DNA from: Salinisphaera sp035690525
GTDB taxonomy: Bacteria; Pseudomonadota; Gammaproteobacteria; Nevskiales; Salinisphaeraceae
DNA: 64,000 nucleotides
Assembly (NCBI RefSeq): GCF_035690525.1
Contig: NZ_DASSKM010000085.1
Coordinates: forward strand, 10,867-74,866
Direction: 5' to 3'
The notes under the pieces were generated by a model. It had not been told where the DNA came from. It ran no database searches and was given only the letters and a program-made list of their open reading frames with translations. Shown in pieces: positions 17,787 through 25,769 of the stretch. How positions within the stretch are numbered: the first letter of the stretch is position 1; each line of letters begins with the position of its first letter. A program made the position numbers and the translations under genes.

Positions 17787-20690
17787 TCAATCCGCCGGCG
17801 CCCGGAAATCGGCGGTCTCGAGCTGTTCGCGCACCTCGGCGGCGGTGGCCAACGCCAACAGCGTTTCAACACGGGTGGAGGATTCGGCCTGCGACAGCCG
17901 GCGAACGCGCGCCTTGACCAGTGGCACTTGACGCGCGTTGACCGAAAGTTCGTTGACGCCGAGCCCGACCAGTACGTCGACCGCTTGGGCATCGCTGGCC
18001 AGCTCGCCGCAGACGCCGACCCAGCAATCATGCGCTTCGGCCGCCGCCACGGTCATCAGGATCAAGCGCAGCACGGCCGGATGCAGGCCGTCGGCCTGGC
18101 CCGACAACTGCGGATGGCCGCGGTCGATCGCCAGCGTGTACTGAGTCAGATCGTTGGTGCCGATGGAGAAGAAGTCGACGTGCGGCGCCAGCGTGTCGGC
18201 CAGCAACGCACAAGATGGCACCTCGACCATCACGCCGAGCTGGACATCGACGCGCTCGAACTCGCCGAGCACGCGCTCGTAGATGGCCTTGGCCGCATGG
18301 AACTCGGCCGCGTCCTTGACCATCGGGAACATGATGCGCAACGGACGGCCTTCGGCCGCGGTAATCAACGCGCGTATCTGGGTTTCCAGGATCTGCGGCC
18401 GATTGAGCGCCAGCCGAATACCGCGCAGCCCGAGAAACGGATTGCCCTCCGGCGGCACCGGCCAATAGTCGAGCGGTTTGTCGCCGCCGACATCCAGCGT
18501 GCGCGCCACCAGCGGCCGATCCGGGCCGAGCGCGTCGAAAGCCCGTCTGTACTCGGCGACCTGGGTGTCCAGATCAGGCGCGGCGGGATGGGCCATGAAG
18601 ATGAATTCGGTCCGCAGCAAGCCCACGCCCTCGGCGCCGCGTTCGACCGCGTCGGCGGCGTGCGCGGTATTGCCGAGGTTGGCCGCGACCTCGATGCGCA
18701 CATCATCGGTGGTAATCGCCGGTTCGAAGCGGGTGGCGAACGCCTCGGCCTCGAGTTCGGCGCGTTCGGCGATCGCCCGCTCGGCGCGCTCGCGGCGCTC
18801 GGCGGCGGGCGAGGGCACCACGCGACCGCGCTCGCCGTCGATGATCATCTCGATACCGTCGGCGAGCGACAGCACGCCCTCGCCAGCGCCGACCACCGCG
18901 GCGATGCCGAGCGAGCGCGCCAGGATCGCGCTGTGCGAGGTGGCCCCGCCCTTGGCCGTGAGCAGGCCGCGCACGCGCTCGGTATCGAGCTGGGCCACGT
19001 CCGCCGGCCCGATGTCCTCGGCCACCAGAATATAGGGATGGTCCGGCGGCTGAGGCATGGCCACGCCGCAAAGCAGCCCCAGCACACGCCGGCCGACGTC
19101 GCGCAGATCGGCGGCGCGCTCGGCGAGAATCCGGTCGGGCAGCGCGGCCTGGGCCCGGGCCGAGGTCTCGACGGCCGACCACCAACCGGCCTCGGCGGAC
19201 GCGCCTTCGTTGATCGCCTCGATCGCGGCCTCGCGCAGCTCGGGATCGCGCAGCATCTCTTCGTGCATGGACAGGATCTCGGCCATGTCGCCGCCGTCGG
19301 CCGCCCGGGTCAGCACGGCAAGCTGGCCGTAGGCGGCCCGAATGGCGGCATCGAGCCGCTTGCGCTCGCCGATCGAGTCGTCCGAGGTTTCGGCGTAATC
19401 GAATTCCGGCAACCGCAGCACGAACACCGGCGCGATCGCCATGCCGGGCGAGGCCGGCACCGCGTCGAGCGCGGTATCGGCGGCCGGCGCCGGCGCATAG
19501 ACACGCGGCTCGGCCTTGTTGCGCGACGGCCGGGCCGCGCCGGTGTCCTCCAGCGGCAACACGTCTTCTCCGAGGCCGGAACGCACGGCGTTGCCGATCG
19601 CCTCGAGCGCGGCGGTCGCGCCCTCGTTCCCGCCTTGGCCTTCGGCCGAGAACACCAGCATCTGGCCGCGTCGCGCGCCGAGCCCGAGCACCCGGGTCAG
19701 ACTCGCCGCGGATACCGGATCAGCGCCGCCCGACTCCAGCCTTACCTTGATCGGCAGGCGCTGCTCGCGCGCGACCTGTACCAGATTCTTGGCCGGGCGC
19801 GCATGCAGGCCGTGGGCGTTGCGCACGCGCACGCGCAGCACCTCGGTGGCGGCCGATTCGCCGGCCAGACGGCCGATAAGCTCGGCGGCGTCGAGCTGCG
19901 CCAGACCGGCCGCTTCGCCGGATTCGAGCACCGCCAGAATACGTTCGAGCAGGCTTCGCGTCGCGTCGGCGGCGGCGCGGCCGGCGTGCGCCGCGCGTGC
20001 CAACACGAACACCGCGGCGGCATCGGCCACCTCGGCCGGCGTGGCCACGCCGAGCGCCGGCTGCGTGACCTCGGCGCTGCCCTCGACAAGCCAGAGCTTG
20101 TCGCCGAGCGATACCGGGGTCTGACCCACGATCTCGCCGATGAAGGCCGGCCCGGCCACGCCGGCTTCCAGCAGCCGTGCGGCGGCCACCATAGCCAGAC
20201 TCTCACGCGAGGACACCGGCACCCGCGCCGCCACCGTCGCGCGATCCAGCCGCGGCTCGACCGGCGTCCGCGACAACAGCGCGATGACATCGGCGGCTTT
20301 TTCGGCCCTCGCCAGCCCTTCGGCCACGCCGGGCGCATCCAGCACATGGGTGAGCCGGCGCAGGATATCCAGATGTTCGTCGTTGACCGCGGCGATGGTA
20401 ATGATCAGCGATACCCGGTTGCCGTCGTGCCAATCCAGCCCGTCGGGATATTGCAGCAGGCGCAGACCGGTGGTCTTGACGTAATCGCGCGATGCCGGCG
20501 TGCCGTGTGGAATGGCGATGCCGTTGCCGACATAGGTCGAAGACTCGCCCTCGCGCTGAAACAACGCCTGACCGTAGGCGGGATCGACCAAACCGGCCCG
20601 GGAGAGCGCCGCACCGGCCTGGATCAGGGCGTCGCGCCAGTCGTCGGCGGTCTGATCGAGCAGAACGGCATCGGGAGTAAGTTCGAGCAT
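17787..20690 (-). CDS. fruB: fructose PTS multiphosphoryl transfer protein EIIA-HPr-EI (FruB)
   Basis: 967 residues, as in Pseudomonas FruB. Domain order: EIIA-Fru (1-145) with active His62 in NGIAIPHGTP; a linker; HPr (about 285-370) with HGLHARPAKNLV; and enzyme I (about 395-955) with PASPGMAIAP, the phospho-His loop GGATSHSAILARSLGIAAVVG, and the PEP-binding C-terminal TIM barrel (LLRTEFIFM, VMVEVPSCALLAD, FFSIGTNDLTQY). It carries phosphate from PEP to FruA. It is the first gene of a fruB-fruA operon; upstream lies only a decayed LacI-type regulator remnant. Confidence 0.95.
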   Translation of the reverse strand: MLELTPDAVLLDQTADDWRDALIQAGAALSRAGLVDPAYGQALFQREGESSTYVGNGIAIPHGTPASRDYVKTTGLRLLQYPDGLDWHDGNRVSLIITIAAVNDEHLDILRRLTHVLDAPGVAEGLARAEKAADVIALLSRTPVEPRLDRATVAARVPVSSRESLAMVAAARLLEAGVAGPAFIGEIVGQTPVSLGDKLWLVEGSAEVTQPALGVATPAEVADAAAVFVLARAAHAGRAAADATRSLLERILAVLESGEAAGLAQLDAAELIGRLAGESAATEVLRVRVRNAHGLHARPAKNLVQVAREQRLPIKVRLESGGADPVSAASLTRVLGLGARRGQMLVFSAEGQGGNEGATAALEAIGNAVRSGLGEDVLPLEDTGAARPSRNKAEPRVYAPAPAADTALDAVPASPGMAIAPVFVLRLPEFDYAETSDDSIGERKRLDAAIRAAYGQLAVLTRAADGGDMAEILSMHEEMLRDPELREAAIEAINEGASAEAGWWSAVETSARAQAALPDRILAERAADLRDVGRRVLGLLCGVAMPQPPDHPYILVAEDIGPADVAQLDTERVRGLLTAKGGATSHSAILARSLGIAAVVGAGEGVLSLADGIEMIIDGERGRVVPSPAAERRERAERAIAERAELEAEAFATRFEPAITTDDVRIEVAANLGNTAHAADAVERGAEGVGLLRTEFIFMAHPAAPDLDTQVAEYRRAFDALGPDRPLVARTLDVGGDKPLDYWPVPPEGNPFLGLRGIRLALNRPQILETQIRALITAAEGRPLRIMFPMVKDAAEFHAAKAIYERVLGEFERVDVQLGVMVEVPSCALLADTLAPHVDFFSIGTNDLTQYTLAIDRGHPQLSGQADGLHPAVLRLILMTVAAAEAHDCWVGVCGELASDAQAVDVLVGLGVNELSVNARQVPLVKARVRRLSQAESSTRVETLLALATAAEVREQLETADFRAPAD

Positions 20691-20825
20691 GGCAACTCCG
20701 GGAACGGGCGATCCGCGACAACGGCGGCTACATCTTTCGGCGTATAGCTGAAACCATGCCGACGCAAAATCAAGTAAAAATCAGCGCTCCAGACAAAAGT
20801 CTTACACAAGAAGAACCGATTCGCG

Positions 20826-21043
20826 ATGAACGCCCGTACGCTTGCCGATATAGCCCACCTGGCAGGCCCACCTGGCGGGGTGTCGCGGACCACGCCGCGG
20901 CCGGCTACGTGATCAACAGCGAGGCCGAGGCGGCGCTCGAGCGCATGTGGGCCGCGCTGCGCGGGATCGCTCGCCCGGACGGAGTCGTATTCATCGCCTG
21001 CTCATCCGCCGTATGCCAAAAAGTTCCAACAAGCGGAACATAA
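20826..21043 (+). pseudogene. remnant of a FruR/Cra-like LacI-family regulator
   Basis: From the ATG at 20826 the frame reads MNARTLADIAHLAG, then four extra residues PPGG made by an imperfect 12-bp tandem duplication, then VSRTT, the LacI-family recognition helix, before reaching a stop at 20910-20912. The expected continuation (AAGYVIN, then SEAEAALERMWAALRG) is found in the next frame, which remains open to 21043. Together they reconstruct the N-terminal DNA-binding domain of a FruR/Cra protein such as normally diverges from fruBKA. The sugar-binding domain is gone. It is therefore a broken regulator, roughly 60 codons long. Confidence 0.75.
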
Positions 21044-21162
21044 GTTCCAGCTATCTGAGACATTAGTCTTATGCCTAGCCTTCGGCGATGGGCAGGGCCT
21101 GCCATCGCGGATATTTTAGACGTAGCTTTTTCTATTTCCCCCTGTATTCAAGGAGATTCGAT

Positions 21163-22596
21163 ATGGCCGGTGCTACTGGTGCTGCAACATCGACATCGAA
21201 ATCGACGCCCGAAAGCGTCACGCACGCCGAAATCGTGCCCATGGTCTGGCTGTCCTGCGGCTTGGCCGCCTTGGCCGGCCTGCTGTTCGGCATGGACATC
21301 GGCGTCATATCGGGCGCGCTACCCTTCATCAAGCAGGACTTCAACCTGTCCTCGGCGATGGAAGGCTGGATCGTGTCCTCCATGATGGTGGGCGCCGCCA
21401 TCGGCGCCCTGTCCGCCGGCTCGATCTCCAAGAGCATGGGCCGCAAACGCGCACTGCTGGTCTCGTCGCTGCTGTTCATCGTCGGCGCGATAATCTGCGT
21501 GGTCACGCCCGGGCCGACGCTGCTGTGGATCGGCCGTATCGTGCTCGGGCTGGCGGTGGGCGTGGCCTCGTTCACCGCGCCGCTGTATCTGTCGGAAGTC
21601 ACGCCCGAGCGCATCCGCGGCACGACGATCTCGTTTTATCAACTGATGGTGACCATCGGTATTTTGGCCGCCTTCGTCTCCAACCTGCTGTTCTCTTATA
21701 TCGAGAGCTGGCGCTGGATGTTCGGCGTGCTGGTGATCCCGGCCGTGCTGCTGTTCTTCGGCGCCCTGGCGGTGCCCAACAGCCCGCGTTGGCTTGCCGC
21801 AAAGGACCGGATCGACGAGGCCCGCAACGTATTGTCCCGGCTGCGTGGCACCTCCGAGGAGGTCGAATACGAGATGGGCGAGATCCAGGAAGCGATCGAA
21901 CAGGAGTCCGAGTCGCAGGGTTACGCGCTGTTCAAGCACAACCCGAACTTCCGCCGGTCCGTTTTTCTGGGCATCGCGCTGCAACTCGTGCAGCAGTTCA
22001 CCGGCATGAACGTCATCATGTATTACGCCCCGGAAATCTTTAAGATGTCGGGCTTCGACGGCACGTCGGCCAGTCTTTGGGCGACCGTGATCACCGGTCT
22101 GACCAACGTGCTGGCCACCTTCATCGCCATCGCCTTCATCGATCGTTGGGGCCGTAAACCGATTCTCTACGCCGGCTTTGCCATCATGGCTGTGACCATG
22201 GCGTTGCTGAGCTTCATCCTGACGTTCGGCGCCAGCACGGCCTTGCTGCAATACGGCGCGCTGGCGATGGTACTGCTGTTCGTGGTCGGCTTCGCCATGT
22301 CCGCGGGCCCGCTGATCTGGACGCTGTGCGCCGAAATCCAGCCGATTCGGGGCCGGGATTTCGGGATCGGGGCCTCGACCGGCGCCAACTGGATCGGCAA
22401 CTTCTGCATCGGCTTCTTCTTCCCGGTCATGATTGCCGGCATCGGCGGGCCGTGGACCTTCGGTATCCTGGCCGCGGTCAACGCCTTGTTCATCGTGTTC
22501 ACGCTGTGCCTCGTACCCGAAACCAAAGGCATCTCGCTGGAGAAGATCGAAAAGAACCTGCTGTCCGGCAAGGCGCTGAACAAGATCGGCGTATAA
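21163..22596 (+). CDS. sugar porter MFS transporter (XylE/AraE/GalP type)
   Basis: 477 residues; ATG 21163 is preceded by a strong AAGGAG site. Twelve transmembrane helices with the sugar-porter signatures: RIVLGLAVGVASFTAPLYLSE in TM4-5, the VPNSPRWLAAKDR motif after TM6, QQFTGMNVIMYYAP in TM7, DRWGRKPI between TM8 and 9, and the C-terminal VPETKG. Such proteins import pentoses or hexoses with H+. It is divergent from the fructose PTS genes with only the FruR remnant between, so it may be part of the same sugar-uptake locus. The exact sugar cannot be told. Confidence 0.92.
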   Translation: MAGATGAATSTSKSTPESVTHAEIVPMVWLSCGLAALAGLLFGMDIGVISGALPFIKQDFNLSSAMEGWIVSSMMVGAAIGALSAGSISKSMGRKRALLVSSLLFIVGAIICVVTPGPTLLWIGRIVLGLAVGVASFTAPLYLSEVTPERIRGTTISFYQLMVTIGILAAFVSNLLFSYIESWRWMFGVLVIPAVLLFFGALAVPNSPRWLAAKDRIDEARNVLSRLRGTSEEVEYEMGEIQEAIEQESESQGYALFKHNPNFRRSVFLGIALQLVQQFTGMNVIMYYAPEIFKMSGFDGTSASLWATVITGLTNVLATFIAIAFIDRWGRKPILYAGFAIMAVTMALLSFILTFGASTALLQYGALAMVLLFVVGFAMSAGPLIWTLCAEIQPIRGRDFGIGASTGANWIGNFCIGFFFPVMIAGIGGPWTFGILAAVNALFIVFTLCLVPETKGISLEKIEKNLLSGKALNKIGV

Positions 22597-22762
22597 CGAC
22601 CAAGGACCGGCGGCGACGCGGCGGTTTCGTCGCGCCGTCGCCTGCCTGCTGCTAGAGGCTCGAACACGAGCAACGTCTGGGATCGCGCCCGCGACAACCG
22701 GGCCGCCGAATATTGCGACCACGCCCTGCCGATTTTCGTACCAACCTTCGGCTTCTTCGGAA

Positions 22763-22804
22763 TCAGCTACCGCCCTGGTTTCGACACACGTCGAAACGCG
22801 CCAT
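22763..22804 (-). pseudogene. ccdB: ccdB toxin remnant (13 codons)
   Basis: The ATG overlaps the ccdA stop (TGATG), the usual ccdAB junction. It encodes MARFDVCRNQGGS and then a stop; MxxFDVYRNP is the conserved CcdB start. No continuation is seen in other frames, so the gyrase-poisoning toxin is lost. Confidence 0.75.
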
Positions 22805-23028
22805 CAGAACTGGCGATGCTGGGATAGCGGAAGGCTGTTGGAGTCGACATACTCGTTAGAACTCTTCAAGGCAGCTTCATTATCCTAAAGCCACTGCTCC
22901 CGTTTTGAATGTCTCACGGCTTCAGCAATACCTGCCTCAACGGACCTTGATGCGTTGGCCCCAAGTGCCTTCGCTTCCTGGAACGAGGCATTATCAAGAG
23001 ACAGGTTTGTTGGCCTTCTCGTGGGCAT
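22804..23028 (-). pseudogene. ccdA: ccdA antitoxin interrupted by an in-frame TAG
   Basis: Reading on the minus strand from ATG 23028 gives the CcdA family start MPTRRPTNLSLD, then SRSVEAGIAEAVRH and KREQWL, followed by TAG (22885-22887) where the family continues with ENxEAL. After the stop the frame resumes as DNEAALKSSNEYVDSNSLPL and HRQF, the normal CcdA C-terminus, 74 codons in all. The 47-residue N-terminal piece keeps the ribbon-helix-helix DNA-binding part and loses the toxin-binding tail. The ATG shares its A with the hicB stop (TAATG), so translation is coupled to hicB. Confidence 0.85.
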
Positions 23029-23387
23029 TACCGTCGAGTTCCTTCCTTACGTCCGAGACTCTCGGCCAGAAATGAGGAAACAAGAGCATTCATGCTAACG
23101 CCTTCCTGCCGCGCGCGAGCAGTAAGGCGCGCATGCAAACTACGCGGAACTCTGGCAATAAATTTTCCACTGGGAAGCTCACCGGGATTAGGCACTTCGC
23201 GCCCGGCCTCTCTTGCTGCCTGGAGCCACGCCGCGTAGGCATCTTTACCGTTTGCAATAGCTTCCTCCGGTGTTTCACCATCGGAAATGCACCCTGGCAA
23301 ATCCGGAAAGGAAATTAGCCAGCCGCCACCTTCTTCGTTGGCCAGAGGCCGTAACTCGAACGGGTAATCAAATTCCTGCTGCATCAC
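23028..23387 (-). CDS. hicB: HicB-family antitoxin
   Basis: 119 residues. The N-terminal half has the HicB fold (YPFELRPL, GGWLISFPDLPGCISDGETP, EEAIANGKDAYAAWL), a partially degraded RNase-H-like domain that binds HicA. The C-terminal 45 residues (GKFIARVPRSLHARL and SMNALVSSFLAESL) are a ribbon-helix-helix DNA-binding domain for autoregulation. The start overlaps the hicA stop by 4 bases. It neutralises the mRNA-cleaving HicA. Its stop shares a base with the start of a broken ccdA gene, forming an unusual hicAB-ccdAB chain in a cassette region. Confidence 0.92.
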   Translation of the reverse strand: MMQQEFDYPFELRPLANEEGGGWLISFPDLPGCISDGETPEEAIANGKDAYAAWLQAAREAGREVPNPGELPSGKFIARVPRSLHARLTARARQEGVSMNALVSSFLAESLGRKEGTRR

Positions 23388-23623
23388 TGAACTCCGATAT
23401 CTTCCAGTAGAGCAAGAAACTGGGTAATGTAAACCGGCTTAATAGGACGTTTGAACGGCACGGTAACTGCTAATTCCGAATCCGGGTGCAGAAAAACAAA
23501 GTGGCTGCCACCCGTTTTTCGAACATCAACGCCATGTCTCTGGGCAACCGTCTCTAAGGACTCCATACGCCAATCCTTCGGATTACGACGCATCTTCTCC
23601 AGAATTTTGTCGGCCTTACTCAT
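23384..23623 (-). CDS. hicA: HicA-family mRNA interferase toxin
   Basis: 79 residues, normal for HicA. It is a small dsRNA-binding-fold protein with the catalytic His in the GGSHFVFLHP motif and the typical VPFKRPIKPVYITQFLALLE C-terminus. The toxin cleaves mRNAs and is held in check by HicB, encoded next with a 4-base overlap. The gene starts about 60 bp after an attC-like remnant, in keeping with toxin-antitoxin pairs being frequent stabilising cassettes in integron arrays. All expected motifs are intact. Confidence 0.92.
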   Translation of the reverse strand: MSKADKILEKMRRNPKDWRMESLETVAQRHGVDVRKTGGSHFVFLHPDSELAVTVPFKRPIKPVYITQFLALLEDIGVQ

Positions 23624-23684
23624 GGGTTATGATATTCCCATTAGTATCAAGTAACAAGATTCTCTTTGATGCCTAATGCCCAAT

Positions 23685-23771
23685 GCCCAAGCTCACTTGC
23701 CGCCAGAGCAGCCGAAGGCTGCGGAGGGACCAAACCGCGAAGCGGTTTGGCAGTCAACTGCAGAGCCTAGT
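23685..23771 (-). other. degenerate integron attC site (cassette junction)
   Basis: Two nested hairpins are seen: CCAAACCGC-GAA-GCGGTTTGG and GCAGCC-GAA-GGCTGC, flanked by a GCCCAAG-type core and TCAACTGCAG. The stretch GAGGGACCAAACCGCGAAGC and the following GGTTTGGC/TCAACTGCAG recur almost unchanged in the attC at 61965-62047. The R''-side core is missing, apparently disturbed by the adjacent repeat array. Confidence 0.65.
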
Positions 23772-24118
23772 GGAAAACGTGTCTGGAAACGTGTCTGACC
23801 CCTTTCCGTGCACAGAAAACGTGTCTGGAAAACGTGTCTGACCCCTTTCCGAGACCCTTTCCGGGAAAACGTGTCTGACCCCTTTCCGCCTTTCCGGGAA
23901 AACGTGTCTGACCCCTTTCCGAATGCAATTTCTGGAATGGTTTGGTCGTCTGGCGGGTATGGCAGCCAGACGAACGCGGCATCTTCCTTGTTAGGCTGGT
24001 CTGTCTGAACGACTACCCCCAGCGAAGTAGCAATATCAAAAGCTGTAACCTTGACGGTTGTTCGGCTTGGTTTTCCGAATTCAGACGTCAGGCGATCAAT
24101 AACCTGTAACTTGAACAT
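23693..24118 (-). CDS. integron-cassette hypothetical protein, 3' part replaced by repeats
   Basis: The first 65 residues (MFKLQVIDRLTSEFGKPS to VWLPYPPDDQTIPEIA) read like an intact small cassette protein of unknown function. From there the frame enters an array of a 20-bp repeat and codes GKGSDTFSRKG units, then runs into the attC remnant before stopping. The native C-terminus is lost, so this is probably a disrupted gene even though the frame is open. The ATG lies 33 bp after the attC of the CBASS cassette, the normal position for the next cassette gene. I do not recognise the domain. Confidence 0.55.
   Translation of the reverse strand: MFKLQVIDRLTSEFGKPSRTTVKVTAFDIATSLGVVVQTDQPNKEDAAFVWLPYPPDDQTIPEIAFGKGSDTFSRKGGKGSDTFSRKGSRKGVRHVFQTRFLCTERGQTRFQTRFPLGSAVDCQTASRFGPSAAFGCSGGK
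23772..23922. repeat. tandem array of an AAACGTGTCTGACCCCTTTC repeat
   Basis: Six partial or full copies of AAACGTGTCTG, four continuing as ACCCCTTTCCG, occur at irregular spacing (near 23774, 23788, 23817, 23830, 23866 and 23899). The array lies inside a cassette gene and next to a broken attC site. It looks like a short element amplified by slippage or repeated insertion. Confidence 0.8.
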
Positions 24119-24150
24119 TTAACCTCACAACAATAAAGAGATATCGCGCC

Positions 24151-24222
24151 GCCTAACGCTTGAGCTCAGCCGCCGGCAGCCCGCGTAGCGGGATGACGGT
24201 CGGCTGCAGCGATTTGTTAGCG
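24151..24222 (-). other. integron attC recombination site of the CBASS cassette
   Basis: On the minus strand the site begins with GCTAACAAATCGCTGCAGCC, passes through an imperfect hairpin with loop arms CCCGC/GCGGG, and ends GGCGGCTGAGCTCAAGC-GTTAGGC. The GTTAGGC core fits the R' consensus GTTRRRY, the arms CGCTGCAGCCG and CGGCTGAGCTCAAGCG are imperfectly complementary, and the length (72 bp) is typical. The cap15 stop codon lies inside the R'' core, as is common for cassette genes. Confidence 0.88.
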
Positions 24223-24879
24223 CCTGCTGTTATCCTCGGTGACCGGGTGCTCGCCAATCGAGCATGGTAACTCTTCAAGCAATTCGCTAGTGTGATATTC
24301 AAGTGCTATTTCCCCTTTTGTCAGGCGCTCTGTCCAGTATCGGCCAACTAACTTTCGCTTTGGCTTTTCAATAATCCTAAACACCACCGAACCGTCGTGT
24401 GGAGTACTTCTTTCACTTAAGCTAACAAGCGGTTTACTTGTGTACGAATACGCGAATTCCTTTAACTGGCGATCAGGATCTATCAGAAACCCCTCCGAAA
24501 AGGAGCGGCTTTCCATTTCTCCAGTTCTCATGACACAACTTAGATGGAAGAATGACTGTGATACGTTCAGCATTACGGGTATTGGTGGTGGTTTCTCGCC
24601 GGTTTGTGGATTCTTCCAGTCAGAATAAATGCACCCCATCCATGTTCCGCTTAGGTTGGGGAACGGAACCAGCCACCCACGAAATAATTTGAACTCCCAC
24701 CCCCATTTGACGAACACCGCTATCAACAAAAGATCAATGCTTACGACTTTCGGAATCAACCTGAAGAAGTCCTTGGCTTTTGATAGATCTAGCCCATTAA
24801 GATATGCAAGAGAAAACCACACGATAGCGGACGCGCCAATCAATAAGTACATTGAGCTCCGTAACGTCACGTTGCGCAT
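24217..24879 (-). CDS. Cap15-type CBASS effector (two TM helices plus beta-barrel sensor)
   Basis: 220 residues. Two transmembrane helices (about 10-28 and 44-60) are followed by a beta-rich domain with the family signatures FPNLSGTWMG (about 74-82) and GRYWTERLTKGEIALEY (about 176-192). In characterised Cap15 proteins the beta-barrel binds a cyclic dinucleotide made by the partner CD-NTase and the membrane helices then damage the inner membrane, killing the infected cell. The start shares a base with the CD-NTase stop (TAATG), so the two are translated together. The gene ends within an attC site. The assignment is from motif and context; structure prediction would settle it. Confidence 0.85.
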   Translation of the reverse strand: MRNVTLRSSMYLLIGASAIVWFSLAYLNGLDLSKAKDFFRLIPKVVSIDLLLIAVFVKWGWEFKLFRGWLVPFPNLSGTWMGCIYSDWKNPQTGEKPPPIPVMLNVSQSFFHLSCVMRTGEMESRSFSEGFLIDPDRQLKEFAYSYTSKPLVSLSERSTPHDGSVVFRIIEKPKRKLVGRYWTERLTKGEIALEYHTSELLEELPCSIGEHPVTEDNSRR

Positions 24880-25754
24880 TATTTAAACCCAAAATGATTC
24901 CAAGCCGCTTTGGCGAAGTCACGTCCATCTTCGCGTGACCAGTCTTGAGACGGATAAAATAGATAGAAACACTCGTTCGCTTCGACCCACCGCCCATTAG
25001 TCGGCTCTTCACCCTGAAGCTGCTCCCAAATGTGTACAAGCATCCCTCGAAGGCGATCCGTCCAAGTCGACCGTGCGAATATTGTATCCAGACAGTTATA
25101 TGCTAGGCATTCAACGAAGAATGACGGCAATTCTCGAAACTCGTCACCCTCAGCCATAACGTTCTCGATACGTTTTAGCAACCGCGCGCCCCTTTTATAG
25201 GAGTAGCCTGTGCGCTTATTTTTAGCGATCCCATAATCCAACTGTTGAACTGGATAGTTGACCAAGCTACTTCCGTCAGTTTTGAAAATTTTGGTCCCCG
25301 GGCGAACTTCATTTTGTAGATAATATTTATAGCTAAAGCACGGAACTACATCAGCATCGACTCGGGAAGATCCAGAATTTATCTGTATTGCGGTCGATCC
25401 GCTACTATCCACGTTTTCACCAAACTTTGCTTTCAGGGAAGCAAGCAGTTCAGATCTGAGTTTTGTGGGAGTCCAAACGCCCTCATATTTGTTGCCAGGC
25501 GGATGGAGCCCTTGTTCTGCTTCCTCCCAGTAGAGAACCTCCGTGCACTCGACAGCAATATCCACGTCGCTATCAGCCCGAACGTTGGTGTTGTTGGCAT
25601 AGGACCCTTTCGCATAGATTTTCAGGTCACAATTATTGAACGTGGTGTGTGCATCCACGGCTTGGCGAATCATCCGCTCAGTACGTTCTTGCTTATCCTG
25701 CTCAGTATCACTCGAAGGTGATGTCCATCTAGTAAGTTGCTCTTCCAAACTCAT
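24879..25754 (-). CDS. CBASS CD-NTase (SMODS nucleotidyltransferase)
   Basis: 291 residues. The nucleotidyltransferase motif is YAKGSYANNTNVRADSDVDIA: Gly50-Ser51 followed by the metal-binding pair Asp63 and Asp65, with a third acidic position in RVDADVVPCF (Asp133/Asp135). The C-terminal helical half (RLLKRIENVMAEGDEFRELP, FFVECLAYNCLD) is the nucleotide-binding lid of the oligonucleotide-cyclase fold. On phage infection such enzymes make a cyclic di- or trinucleotide that activates the effector, here the Cap15-like protein directly downstream. No ancillary Cap2/Cap3 genes are present, so this is a minimal type I CBASS. It starts 16 bp after a cassette core site (25770-25777). Confidence 0.9.
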   Translation of the reverse strand: MSLEEQLTRWTSPSSDTEQDKQERTERMIRQAVDAHTTFNNCDLKIYAKGSYANNTNVRADSDVDIAVECTEVLYWEEAEQGLHPPGNKYEGVWTPTKLRSELLASLKAKFGENVDSSGSTAIQINSGSSRVDADVVPCFSYKYYLQNEVRPGTKIFKTDGSSLVNYPVQQLDYGIAKNKRTGYSYKRGARLLKRIENVMAEGDEFRELPSFFVECLAYNCLDTIFARSTWTDRLRGMLVHIWEQLQGEEPTNGRWVEANECFYLFYPSQDWSREDGRDFAKAAWNHFGFK

Positions 25755-25769
25755 TGATCCCCCTTTTAA

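Noticed and set aside
16929..20747. A very long plus-strand open frame (about 1270 codons) opposite fruB and part of fruA
   Set aside because: It is the antisense shadow of two fully motif-bearing genes in GC-rich DNA; its translation is His/Arg/Gly-rich with no domain.
20747..20755. GCTGAAACC as a Cra/FruR operator in front of fruB
   Set aside because: Only a half-site is present and the other half does not match; too short to support.
22608..22648. Hairpin after the sugar porter as an intrinsic terminator
   Set aside because: The stem (GGCGACG/CGTCGCC) has internal mismatches and no T-run follows.
21319..22722. Minus-strand open frame opposite the sugar porter, extending towards ccdB
   Set aside because: Shadow of the transporter codons; low-complexity Gln/Arg/His sequence and no ribosome site.
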